From Chlorobiota bacterium (lineage in GTDB: Bacteria; Bacteroidota; Bacteroidia; Flavobacteriales; Flavobacteriaceae): a stretch of 36,954 nt of DNA. The notes under the pieces are model-generated. The model did not search any database and had not been told where the DNA came from. It worked only from the letters and a program-made list of their open reading frames with translations. Both the position numbers and the translations under genes were made by a program. Where the stretch lies: contig JAADED010000035.1 of the NCBI GenBank assembly GCA_013153605.1, positions 1-36,954 of the forward strand. Direction: 5' to 3'. Below, in pieces: positions 24,643 to 32,656 of this stretch (position 1 is the stretch's first letter; the number at the start of each line of letters is the position of its first letter).

Positions 24643-25691
24643 TACAAAATCAGCATGGCGTCTCCGTAGGAATAGAACCGGTATTTTTCTTCCACCGCAA
24701 TTTTATAGGCTTTCATGATGAGGTCGTATCCGCCGAAAGCGGCCACCAACATGAGCAAAGTGGATTTGGGAAGGTGGAAATTGGTGATCAATGCATTGGG
24801 AATTTTAAAATCGTAAGGCGGGTAAATGAATTTGTGCGTCCACCCTTTGGTGGGCACCACCCGTCCCGATGCCGACACCGCCGATTCGAGGGCACGCACC
24901 ACCGTGGTGCCTACCGCGGCCACCCGTTTGTTCTCGTCCAGAGCTTTGTTGATGATGTTGGCGGCTTCTTCCGAAATTTCGAAATATTCGGAATCCATTT
25001 TGTGTTTGGCCAGATCTTCCACTTCCACCGGGCTGAAGGTTCCTATACCCACGTGGAGCGTGATTTCGGGCAAAAGCACGTCTTTGTATTCCAACCGCTT
25101 GAGTAATCGTTTCGAAAAATGGAGTCCCGCGGTGGGAGCGGCCACGGCGCCTTCGCGTTTGGCATACACCGTTTGGTAGCGCTCTTTGTCGAATTCTTCC
25201 TCTTCGCGTTTGATGTATTTGGGCAACGGGGTTTTGCCCAGTTCGTTGAGGTGTTTGCGGTACTCTTCGTAAGGCTCGTCGTTGAGAAAGCGGATGGTGC
25301 GACCCCGCGAGGTGGTGTTGTCGATCACCTCGGCCACCATTTCGCCGTCTTCGCCGAAGAACAATTTGTTGCCTATACGGATTTTGCGGGCCGGTTCCAC
25401 CAGTACGTCCCACAGGCGGGTTTCGGGATCCAACTCGCGCAAGAGGAAAATTTCGATCTTGGCGCCCGTCTTTTCCTTGGTTCCGATCAAACGGGCGGGA
25501 AATACCTTGGTGTTGTTCAATACCATCACGTCGCCGGCTTCGAAATAATCCACGATGTCCTTAAAGATCCGGTGTTCGATTTCTCCGGTATCTCGGTGGA
25601 CAACCATCAGGCGGGATTCGTCTCGTAAGTCGGCGGGATATTCGGCAATAAGTTCTTTGGGTAAGTGATAATCGAATTCGGATAATTTCAT
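24642..25691 (-). CDS. queA: S-adenosylmethionine:tRNA ribosyltransferase-isomerase
   Basis: A 349-residue QueA. It transfers and isomerises the ribosyl group of SAM to 7-aminomethyl-7-deazaguanine at tRNA position 34, giving epoxyqueuosine. The sequence begins [20 protein letters not shown], then has [55 protein letters not shown] and [18 protein letters not shown]. The start is set by the ATG at 25691, just downstream of a complete promoter; an in-frame upstream extension would overlap that promoter. Confidence 0.95.
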   Translation of the reverse strand: MKLSEFDYHLPKELIAEYPADLRDESRLMVVHRDTGEIEHRIFKDIVDYFEAGDVMVLNNTKVFPARLIGTKEKTGAKIEIFLLRELDPETRLWDVLVEPARKIRIGNKLFFGEDGEMVAEVIDNTTSRGRTIRFLNDEPYEEYRKHLNELGKTPLPKYIKREEEEFDKERYQTVYAKREGAVAAPTAGLHFSKRLLKRLEYKDVLLPEITLHVGIGTFSPVEVEDLAKHKMDSEYFEISEEAANIINKALDENKRVAAVGTTVVRALESAVSASGRVVPTKGWTHKFIYPPYDFKIPNALITNFHLPKSTLLMLVAAFGGYDLIMKAYKIAVEEKYRFYSYGDAMLIL

Positions 25692-25710
25692 AGAAACGCT
25701 TTTCCGGGTG

Positions 25711-25742
25711 CAAAGATAGCAAATCCGAGGGGCCTTTGTCAA
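25711..25742 (-). promoter_or_regulatory. queA promoter (TTG-N21-TATCTTTG)
   Basis: On the minus strand a -33 TTG (plus 25740-25742) and a perfect -7 TATCTTTG (plus 25711-25718) are spaced by 21 nt. The -7 box lies 20 nt before the queA ATG. Confidence 0.65.
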
Positions 25743-25870
25743 GTGATTTAGCGCCGGTTAGAGCCCTCGCCCCCACGCAAGGAGCGCTTCGTTCCCCATG
25801 AATTGCCGTTTTTTCGAAGAAAAAATTCTTAAAAACCGACTTACCTCGCCGGTAGTATAAAAATTATTCT

Positions 25871-25878
25871 TATTTTTA
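25871..25878 (+). promoter_or_regulatory. Possible -7 box for the GCS2/CBS gene
   Basis: TATTTTTA matches TAnnTTTG at 7 of 8 positions and lies 29 nt before the ATG at 25907. No TTG is seen at -33. Confidence 0.3.
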
Positions 25879-25906
25879 GGGCTTTAATTGAAAAAATACA
25901 CCGGCC

Positions 25907-27814
25907 ATGGGAGATTTTAACGTCACCAAAGCCAATTCGCCGGAGGAAATCGCCAAGTTTACCAAGTATTTGCTCCGCGACGTGCAAGCTCTCGAATACA
26001 TGTTGAAAAACAACTGGTTCGACAGCGGCGATACCCATATCGGGGCCGAACAGGAATTTTGTTTGATCGACGAAAATTACAAACCTTATCCCCACAACCT
26101 GGAAATCATCGCCGAAGCCAACATGGACAATTTGAGCCCCGAGCTGGCCAAATTCAACCTGGAAACCAACGTTACCCCCCAAAAATTTACGGGCAAAGCC
26201 CTCTCCAACATGGAGAAGGAAATCCTCACCGACCTCAACAAGGTGCGCCAAGTGGCCAAAAAACACAAGGCCGACATCATTATTACGGGCATTTTGCCTA
26301 CCATTCGAAAATTCGACGTGGAGAGCGAAAACATCACCCCCATTCCGCGGTATTTCGCCTTGATGGACGCTCTCAAGGAAATGCGGGGCGAGGAATTCAT
26401 CATCAATATTTCGGGCATCGACGAGCTGAACATGAAATTGGACAGCGGGTTGATCGAAGCGGCCAATACGGGTTTTCAGGTCCATTTGCAAGTGAGTCCG
26501 GCCAATTTCGCCAAGCGCTACAACATCGCCCAAGCCATTGCGGGCATCGTGTTGGCGCCCGCCGTCAATTCGCCCCTGCTTTTCGGCAAACGCCTGTGGC
26601 GCGAAACGCGGATCGCCCTGTTCCAGCAAGCCATCGACACCCGGGTGAGCAGTGAGCATATCCGCGACCGCTACCCGCGCGTGACCTTCGGTACCAAGTG
26701 GGTGGAAGAATCCATCCTCGACATTTACAAGGAAGACATCATTCGCTATCGCGTATTGCTGGGTGCCGAAATTCCCCACGACAGCCTGGAGTACGTCAAG
26801 CAAGGCAAGGTGCCCATCCTTAAAGCCCTGACGGTGCACAACTCCACCATTTATCGTTGGAATCGTCCCGTGTACGGGATTTCGCCCAACGGCAAGCCCC
26901 ATTTGCGCATCGAAGCGCGTATGTTCCCGGCCGGCCCCTCGGTGGCGGACGAAATGGCCAATGCCGCCTTCTGGCTGGGATTGATGGAAGGATATTTCAA
27001 CCGAATCGACGATATCCGCAAGTACGTTAAATTCGAAGACGTCAAAGACAATTTCTATTCGGCCGCTCAAACGGGATTGGGTAAACGTTTCAAATGGTTC
27101 AACGGCAAATCCTACTATGTGGACGATTTGATTCTCAACGAAATGCTGGATGTGGCCCGCGAAGGATTGGAAGCCCGCCAAATTGATAAAGAAGACATCG
27201 ATCATTACTTGGGCATCATCCGCGAGCGGGTGAAGAAGTCCCAAACGGGTGCGTCGTGGCAACTCAATACCTTCTCCAAATTCCGGGATTCGGCTTCGCG
27301 CGAAGAAATCATGACCTTGCTCACCTCTTCGTCGGTCAAATATCAGAAAAAAGACATCCCGGTGCACAAGTGGAAGCTCCCCAAAATGAAAGAGCTGGCC
27401 CACTGGCATCCCAGCCAATTGTTGGTGGAAGAGGTGATGGAAACCGACGTCCTGTCCGTGCAGCCCAACGATATCGTGGACCTGGTGGCCGACATGATGG
27501 ATTGGGCCAAATTGCGTTACGTGCCCGTGGAACATCCCAACGGCGAGTTTGCGGGGCTGGTAACGGCGCGAAGCATCCTCAAATATTTGCGGCAAGCCAT
27601 TCACGAAAAAGAATACCGCGATTTGCGGGTCAAAGACCTGATGATTACCGACCCCATTATCATCGAACCTTACGAGCAACTCAAAAAGGCGGTGGAACTA
27701 ATGGCCGAAAACAATATCGGAAGTCTGCCGGTGGTGCATAAGGGCAAGCTGGTGGGCATGCTGACCGAAACCGAATTTTTCCACTTGAGCCGTCGCCTCT
27801 TTAACCGCCTCTGA
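25907..27814 (+). CDS. Glutamate-cysteine ligase-like (GCS2) protein with C-terminal CBS domain pair
   Basis: A 635-residue cytosolic protein. Residues about 40-490 resemble the GCS2 / carboxylate-amine ligase fold: [61 protein letters not shown] and [14 protein letters not shown]. Acidic residues of GAEQEF and NLETN would bind Mg-ATP. Two CBS domains follow: [14 protein letters not shown] through [13 protein letters not shown], then [14 protein letters not shown] through [16 protein letters not shown] pairs usually sense AMP, ATP or SAM, so the enzyme may be adenylate-regulated. Whether it makes gamma-glutamylcysteine or another gamma-glutamyl product is unknown, and no gshB is nearby. Confidence 0.78.
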   Translation: MGDFNVTKANSPEEIAKFTKYLLRDVQALEYMLKNNWFDSGDTHIGAEQEFCLIDENYKPYPHNLEIIAEANMDNLSPELAKFNLETNVTPQKFTGKALSNMEKEILTDLNKVRQVAKKHKADIIITGILPTIRKFDVESENITPIPRYFALMDALKEMRGEEFIINISGIDELNMKLDSGLIEAANTGFQVHLQVSPANFAKRYNIAQAIAGIVLAPAVNSPLLFGKRLWRETRIALFQQAIDTRVSSEHIRDRYPRVTFGTKWVEESILDIYKEDIIRYRVLLGAEIPHDSLEYVKQGKVPILKALTVHNSTIYRWNRPVYGISPNGKPHLRIEARMFPAGPSVADEMANAAFWLGLMEGYFNRIDDIRKYVKFEDVKDNFYSAAQTGLGKRFKWFNGKSYYVDDLILNEMLDVAREGLEARQIDKEDIDHYLGIIRERVKKSQTGASWQLNTFSKFRDSASREEIMTLLTSSSVKYQKKDIPVHKWKLPKMKELAHWHPSQLLVEEVMETDVLSVQPNDIVDLVADMMDWAKLRYVPVEHPNGEFAGLVTARSILKYLRQAIHEKEYRDLRVKDLMITDPIIIEPYEQLKKAVELMAENNIGSLPVVHKGKLVGMLTETEFFHLSRRLFNRL

Positions 27815-27834
27815 GGGGGTGCGGGCGAAAGCCG

Positions 27835-27842
27835 TATATTTG
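27835..27842 (+). promoter_or_regulatory. -7 box for tyrS
   Basis: TATATTTG is a perfect TAnnTTTG match, 16 nt before the tyrS ATG at 27859. It separates the tyrS transcript from the upstream CBS gene. Confidence 0.55.
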
Positions 27843-27858
27843 CACAAAAAAGAGGCCG

Positions 27859-29148
27859 ATGGATTTTTTCGAGGAGCTCCAATGGCGAGGGTTGATTCAC
27901 GATTACATCCCCGGAACGGACGAGGCGCTGAAAAAGGAAAAATTGACCGGATACGTGGGCTTCGACCCCACCGCCGATTCTTTGCATGTGGGCAATTTGG
28001 TGCCCATAATTTTGCTCATGCACTTCCAACGCCACGGGCATAAACCGCTGGCCGTGGTGGGCGGCGCCACCGGCATGATCGGCGATCCCTCGGGCAAATC
28101 GGCCGAGCGCAACCTGTTGGACGAAGAGACCCTCCGCAAAAACGAGGAAGGCATCGCCCGCCAGCTTCGGCGCTTTCTCGACTTCGACTCCGGGCCCAAC
28201 AAAGCCGAGCTTCTCAACAATTACGATTGGTTCAAGGACATGGGCTTTATCGATTTTGTCCGCAACATCGGCAAGCATATCACGGTCAATTACATGATGT
28301 CCAAAGATTCGGTCAAAAAGCGGCTCCGTCCCGAATCCGACAACGAGGGCGGCATGTCGTTTACCGAATTTACCTACCAGCTCATGCAAGGTTATGACTT
28401 CCTCCATCTGTACCGCACCAAAAATTGCACCTTGCAAATGGGCGGTTCGGACCAATGGGGCAACATCACCACGGGCACCGAGCTGATTCGCCGCATCGCC
28501 CGGGGCAAAGCCTATGCCCTCACGGCTCCGCTGATCACCAAATCCGACGGTTCCAAATTCGGAAAGACCGAAAGCGGCAACGTATGGCTGGATCCCGCCC
28601 GCACGTCGCCTTACAAATTTTATCAATATTGGATCAATGTCAGCGACGAGGATGCGGAGAAGTATATCAAGATTTTTACCTTTTTGGATAAAGATACCAT
28701 TGAAAAGCTCATTGCCGAACACCGGGAGGCGCCCCATCGCCGGCTATTGCAACGCACGTTGGCGGCCGAAGTGACCCGTATGGTGCATGGAGAAGAAGCC
28801 CTTCGCAAAGCCGAAGAAGCTTCGCAAATCCTTTTCGGCAAGAACGTGACCGAAGCATTAAAAAATTTGGACGAACGTACCCTGTTGGAAGTGTTCGAAG
28901 GCGTCCCTTCGGGCGAATTGCCGCGTAACCTTTTGGACGAAGGCATGGACATTCAGCAATTGCTGACGGCCAGCGGTTTTCTCCCCTCGGGGAATGAAGC
29001 GCGCCGGGCGCTCAAGGAAAATTCCGTATGGGTCAACAAGTCCAAAGTGGGGCCGGGATACAAAGTGACTCCCGCCGACCTGATTCGCGATAAATATGTG
29101 CTCCTCCAACGGGGCAAGAAAAAATATTTCCTGGTTAAATTCGTGTGA
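27859..29148 (+). CDS. tyrS: Tyrosyl-tRNA synthetase
   Basis: A 429-residue class Ic aminoacyl-tRNA synthetase. [19 protein letters not shown] carries the HIGH-like HVGN (43-46). The tyrosine-binding region reads [24 protein letters not shown], and the KMSKS-like loop is KFGKT (233-237). A C-terminal S4 domain (about 365-429: [20 protein letters not shown]) binds the long variable arm of tRNA-Tyr. Length and motifs match the standard bacterial TyrS. The stop overlaps the next ATG as TGATG. Confidence 0.96.
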   Translation: MDFFEELQWRGLIHDYIPGTDEALKKEKLTGYVGFDPTADSLHVGNLVPIILLMHFQRHGHKPLAVVGGATGMIGDPSGKSAERNLLDEETLRKNEEGIARQLRRFLDFDSGPNKAELLNNYDWFKDMGFIDFVRNIGKHITVNYMMSKDSVKKRLRPESDNEGGMSFTEFTYQLMQGYDFLHLYRTKNCTLQMGGSDQWGNITTGTELIRRIARGKAYALTAPLITKSDGSKFGKTESGNVWLDPARTSPYKFYQYWINVSDEDAEKYIKIFTFLDKDTIEKLIAEHREAPHRRLLQRTLAAEVTRMVHGEEALRKAEEASQILFGKNVTEALKNLDERTLLEVFEGVPSGELPRNLLDEGMDIQQLLTASGFLPSGNEARRALKENSVWVNKSKVGPGYKVTPADLIRDKYVLLQRGKKKYFLVKFV

Positions 29149-29876
29149 TGGCCTCTTCCCGCGTTGTCGTGATTCCCACCTATAACGAAGCGGAAAACAT
29201 TACGGACATCATCCGCGCCGTAATGGAATTGCCCCGCCCTTTCGACGTGTTGGTGGTGGACGACAATTCGCCCGACGGCACGGGCAAGCTGGTGGAAGAA
29301 GCGGCCCGCCGCTATCCGGGAAGGGTGCATTTGTTGGCACGCCCCGGGAAGGAAGGGTTGGGCAAGGCTTATATCGCCGGTTTTCGCGAAGCTTTGGCCC
29401 GCGGCTACGAATACATCTTCGAAATGGATGCCGATTTCTCCCATAACCCCGCCGACTTGCCCCGCTTGGCCGACGTGTTGGAAAAGGAGGGGTGCGACGT
29501 GGCCATCGGCTCGCGCTACATTACGGGCGTAAACGTGGTGGATTGGCCCCTCTCGCGGGTGTTATTGTCCTATTTCGCTTCGTGGTACGTGCGGCTGGTC
29601 ACGCGCATGCGCATACACGACACCACTGCCGGATTCGTGGGATATCGCCGCAAGGTATTGGAATCCGTTAATTTCGACGATATTCAATTTACGGGTTACG
29701 GATTTCAAATCGAAATGAAGTACCGGGCTTGGAAAAAGGGCTTTTGTATCAAGGAAATTCCCATTATTTTTATCAATCGTCAAAAAGGAGAGTCCAAATT
29801 GCACGGCGGCATTATTACCGAAGGAATGTGGGGAGTGCTCAAATTGCGGTGGAAAAGTTTGATCGGCAAGTTATGA
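29148..29876 (+). CDS. Polyprenol monophosphomannose synthase-like glycosyltransferase (GT2)
   Basis: A 242-residue soluble GT2 enzyme of the dolichol-phosphate mannose synthase group. It opens VVVIPTYNEAENITDII, has VLVVDDNSPDGTG, and the metal-binding EMDADFSHNP. GSRYITGVNVVDWPLSR and DTTAGFVGYRRKVLE match Dpm1-type enzymes. It would transfer mannose (or a similar sugar) from a nucleotide sugar to a polyprenyl phosphate at the inner membrane face, for lipoprotein, O-glycan or lipid glycosylation. No C-terminal membrane anchor is present. It overlaps tyrS by 1 nt and the next gene by ATGA. Confidence 0.87.
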   Translation: MASSRVVVIPTYNEAENITDIIRAVMELPRPFDVLVVDDNSPDGTGKLVEEAARRYPGRVHLLARPGKEGLGKAYIAGFREALARGYEYIFEMDADFSHNPADLPRLADVLEKEGCDVAIGSRYITGVNVVDWPLSRVLLSYFASWYVRLVTRMRIHDTTAGFVGYRRKVLESVNFDDIQFTGYGFQIEMKYRAWKKGFCIKEIPIIFINRQKGESKLHGGIITEGMWGVLKLRWKSLIGKL

Positions 29877-30274
29877 GAGCCGTATTTTACATCGGAATTT
29901 TGTTGATGCTTCTGGTTTCATGCCGCGGAGGGCGCCAAGAAATTCCTTCGGATGTGCTTCCTCCTCAGCGCATGGCCGAAGTCATGGCCGATTTGCTCGA
30001 AGCCAAAGAACTGGCCGTTCAGCGAGCGGGCCGGGTGGATACATTGGACCTGAATTTGGAGGCCATGGTATGGCAAACCCACGGTATCGATTCGGCGATG
30101 TTTGCCCGGAGTTTGCGTTACTATGCCGCCCGTCCCGATTTAATGGAAGTCACTTACGTGCGCGTGGTGGACATCTTGCAAGCTCGCGTGGATTCTTTGG
30201 ATAAAATCCGCCGCGCCGAGCGCCCGCAAGATACATTGAAACCCAAAATTCCGCCGGGATTTTTGTCTCGTTAG
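29873..30274 (+). CDS. DUF4296 domain-containing lipoprotein
   Basis: A 133-residue protein. MRAVFYIGILLMLLVSCRGG is a lipoprotein signal with Cys17 in LLVSC. The mature part, VLPPQRMAEVMADLLEAKEL then YYAARPDLMEVTYVRVVDILQARVDSL, is the DUF4296 pattern found almost only in Bacteroidota. Function unknown. It follows the Dpm1-like gene with an ATGA overlap, an arrangement I recall from related genomes. The stop shares TTAG (30271-30274) with the convergent thiI stop. Confidence 0.85.
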   Translation: MRAVFYIGILLMLLVSCRGGRQEIPSDVLPPQRMAEVMADLLEAKELAVQRAGRVDTLDLNLEAMVWQTHGIDSAMFARSLRYYAARPDLMEVTYVRVVDILQARVDSLDKIRRAERPQDTLKPKIPPGFLSR

Positions 30275-31455
30275 GAGGGAAGCGCCCGGAAACGTTCGAT
30301 TTTTTCCAACGCCCTATTGATCAGACTGTCCGCATCCAGCCGGGCCCATTGGCTTTCCACGTAGGAGAGGTTTGCCCTGGTCTCGGGACGTTTGGGCGTA
30401 AACAATGCACAGGCGTCGTCGTGGGGGCGAATGGAAATGTCGTAAGTGCCGATTTCGCGGGCGGTGCGAATCACCGATTTTTTGTCTTCGGCCAGCAAGG
30501 GGCGCAACACCAATCGGTCGGTGACGGCCTGGATGGCGTGCATGTTTTCCAGCGTTTGCGATGCCACCTGTCCCAACGAATCGCCCGTAACCACGGCGCG
30601 TATGCCTTCGTCTTCACCCAGCCGCTCGGCGATTTTGAGGAAAAAGCGGCGCAACAGGATCAGCCGCAATTTGGAGTCCGTCCGTTCGGCGATGGCTTGT
30701 TGAATCTCCAGGACGGGAATAAAATATACGTCCATAGGTCCGTGGATGCGAGCCAGGGTGCGGGCCAAATCTTTGACTTTGTCGATGGAGCGGGGCGATG
30801 TTTTGGGTACCGAATGGAAATGAAGGGCCGTCAGAGCCAGCCCCCGTACGGCCGCTTTATAGGCCGCTACCGGCGAATCGATGCCCCCGCTCAGAAGTAC
30901 GTAGGCCTTGCCCGACGAACCCACGGGAAGGCCTCCCACCCCTTGCACTACGTCGGCATAAATGAAAGCTTGTTCGGGACGCACCTTCACATGCAAGGTC
31001 CAAGAAGGGTTTTCCAAATTCACTTTGGTGCCGTATGTTTCCACCAAAGCCGCTCCCACCCGGGCGGCCAGTTCGCGTGAGGTGAAAGGTTTGTGTTTGT
31101 CCACCCGCTTGACCGTGACCCGGAAATCGGGTTTGTCCTCGATTTTTCCCCGGGCATAGTCCACTGCCGCTTCGGTAATAATTTCGGGTTCCGGCGCCAC
31201 GCTTCGCACCAGATAAAATTGGGTGATGCCGGGAGTGAAGCGGAGACGTTCCTTGATTTTTTCCCAAGCGGAGGCGTCCAAAGGTTCGCGTACTCGGATG
31301 AATATGCTTCCGCCCCGGACGCGTTCGATTTCCAGGAGACGGCCGAAATCGGCGAGTTTTTCTTTCAGATTTTTTTTCAATTGCCGCACAAAAAAACGGC
31401 GATTATCTCCTTTGAGGAAAATTTCTTCGAAATTCACCACGATCATTTCCTTCAT
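30271..31455 (-). CDS. thiI: tRNA uracil 4-sulfurtransferase ThiI
   Basis: A 394-residue ThiI that installs 4-thiouridine at tRNA position 8 and may also supply sulfur for thiamine. Order: ferredoxin-like domain (MIVVNFEEIFLKGDNRRFFV), THUMP domain (about 60-165, VTVKRVDKHKPFTSRELAARVG), and the PP-loop adenylation domain with VLLSGGIDSPVA (SGGIDS 189-194). DDACALFTPKRPETRA carries the family cysteine. The C-terminal rhodanese domain of the E. coli enzyme is missing, as in many Firmicutes and Bacteroidota. I start at the ATG at 31455, which overlaps the upstream stop as ATGA; a second ATG three codons later is possible. Confidence 0.92.
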   Translation of the reverse strand: MKEMIVVNFEEIFLKGDNRRFFVRQLKKNLKEKLADFGRLLEIERVRGGSIFIRVREPLDASAWEKIKERLRFTPGITQFYLVRSVAPEPEIITEAAVDYARGKIEDKPDFRVTVKRVDKHKPFTSRELAARVGAALVETYGTKVNLENPSWTLHVKVRPEQAFIYADVVQGVGGLPVGSSGKAYVLLSGGIDSPVAAYKAAVRGLALTALHFHSVPKTSPRSIDKVKDLARTLARIHGPMDVYFIPVLEIQQAIAERTDSKLRLILLRRFFLKIAERLGEDEGIRAVVTGDSLGQVASQTLENMHAIQAVTDRLVLRPLLAEDKKSVIRTAREIGTYDISIRPHDDACALFTPKRPETRANLSYVESQWARLDADSLINRALEKIERFRALPS

Positions 31456-32531
31456 TTCCCCGTGTGTTTTAAGAAATCTTGGATTGTCCACTTGCCGGTG
31501 ACGGTGGCGTTTTCCAAATGCATGACGCCCGCCCGGGCGCGAAGCATGGTTTTGAGCACGGTATGATCCATCCAATTGAGCGGAGTGTCCATGGCACGGG
31601 ACCAACGTTCCAATTTGGGGGTGTCGGCCGAGGTAATCACGTAATATTTGGCTTTTTGTTCTTTGAAATACTGAAGAATGCGGGTCAGGCGTTTATAATC
31701 TTCGTCGGTGAGCCGGTCGGGATGTACCAAAAGGATCAGCCAGGCCGAAGGGGCGCTTAATACCTCGTCGGTAATGTCGCCGCGCTCGCTGTCGATGTAA
31801 AAGCCGGCAATTTCGGGTGGCCTGCCTTCGCTTACCGTCACGGTTTCATGCTTGACGAATTCGGCTCCCGGGATGCGCCAGGGCGCTTCGGACGTGCTGA
31901 ACCGGCGGACTTCGCCGTTCACTTTGTAGTACCACACTTCTTCGAAAACGTAATCATCCTCCGAGGCCATCCCTTCGCGTATGTTTTTGCCTACGGCATA
32001 AGGGGTGAACTCTTTCAGGGGCAAATGGCGCACGGCTCGCACGGCGAGGAAAAGAGCCAAAACGGGAAGGGTATATGCCGCCATGCGAAGGAATTTAGGA
32101 GACCGGGAAGGGGCGCGGGGAGCGGTGCGCATCAAAAAAAACAACAGGACCAAATAAATTATGTTTTTCCAAAATGTTTGCCATGGCGTGAGCTTGAGCG
32201 CTTCGCCGAAACATCCGCAATCGGTTACTTTGCCCGTCACGGCCGAAAAGCCGGTGAGAAAAAGAAAAAATACCGTCAAGGCCGTGAGAACTTTGAGGGT
32301 CTGTCGAAGCCGGTAGCCTAATAGGAGCCACCACCCCAAAGTCCATTCCAATACCACCAGGAAAAGGGCAAAATATAGGGCATAAGGCGTGAGAAAATCC
32401 AATCCCAGCACTTGGAAATATTCTTCCATTTTATATTGGGTGCCCACGGGATCCGCCAATTTCACGGCTCCCGCAAAGATGAAATTTACAGCCAGGAAAA
32501 GACGAACCGCGTGCCATAAAATGTTTTTCAT
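31452..32531 (-). CDS. DoxX/MauE-type membrane protein with C-terminal thioredoxin-like domain (BT_3928 family)
   Basis: A 359-residue protein. Residues 1-160 form four membrane helices of the DoxX/MauE type (LFLAVNFIFAGAVKLADPVG opening) with TDCGCFGEAL (C105, C107), a motif shared with MauE-like redox membrane proteins. Another membrane segment follows (about 148-163). The C-terminal part (about 275-359: LILLVHPDRLTDEDYKRL, AKYYVITSADTP) looks like a thioredoxin-fold domain without a CxxC. It matches the Bacteroidota BT_3928 family in layout. A role in disulphide or quinone redox chemistry is inferred. It is coupled to thiI by an ATGA overlap. Confidence 0.78.
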   Translation of the reverse strand: MKNILWHAVRLFLAVNFIFAGAVKLADPVGTQYKMEEYFQVLGLDFLTPYALYFALFLVVLEWTLGWWLLLGYRLRQTLKVLTALTVFFLFLTGFSAVTGKVTDCGCFGEALKLTPWQTFWKNIIYLVLLFFLMRTAPRAPSRSPKFLRMAAYTLPVLALFLAVRAVRHLPLKEFTPYAVGKNIREGMASEDDYVFEEVWYYKVNGEVRRFSTSEAPWRIPGAEFVKHETVTVSEGRPPEIAGFYIDSERGDITDEVLSAPSAWLILLVHPDRLTDEDYKRLTRILQYFKEQKAKYYVITSADTPKLERWSRAMDTPLNWMDHTVLKTMLRARAGVMHLENATVTGKWTIQDFLKHTGK

Positions 32532-32553
32532 GCCTTCCGGTTTGAGCTCGGGA

Positions 32554-32561
32554 TAAAGATA
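32554..32561 (-). promoter_or_regulatory. Possible -7 box for the DoxX-type gene and thiI
   Basis: On the minus strand TATCTTTA matches TAnnTTTG at 7 of 8 positions, 22 nt before the ATG at 32531. No convincing -33 element was seen. Confidence 0.35.
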
Positions 32562-32604
32562 CGCAATTTCGACCAGCGGAAGGAGATAAGTGTAATTTTT
32601 GTAA

Positions 32605-32631
32605 CAAAAAACCGCCTTCCGAAGAAGGCGG
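32605..32631 (-). terminator. Intrinsic terminator of the S74 protein gene
   Basis: CCGCCTTC (32612-32619) and GAAGGCGG (32624-32631) form a perfect 8-bp GC-rich stem; on the minus strand the loop is TTCG, the extra-stable tetraloop, followed by TTTTTTGTT. It lies 25 nt downstream of the stop at 32657. Confidence 0.85.
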
Positions 32632-32656
32632 CTTAAGAGCGGTTATTACTTGAATT

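Noticed and set aside
25841-27679. 612-residue antisense open frame opposite the GCS2/CBS gene
   Set aside because: The plus-strand frame has recognisable domains. The antisense frame is His/Phe/Val-rich, the usual shadow of this codon use, with no motif or promoter.
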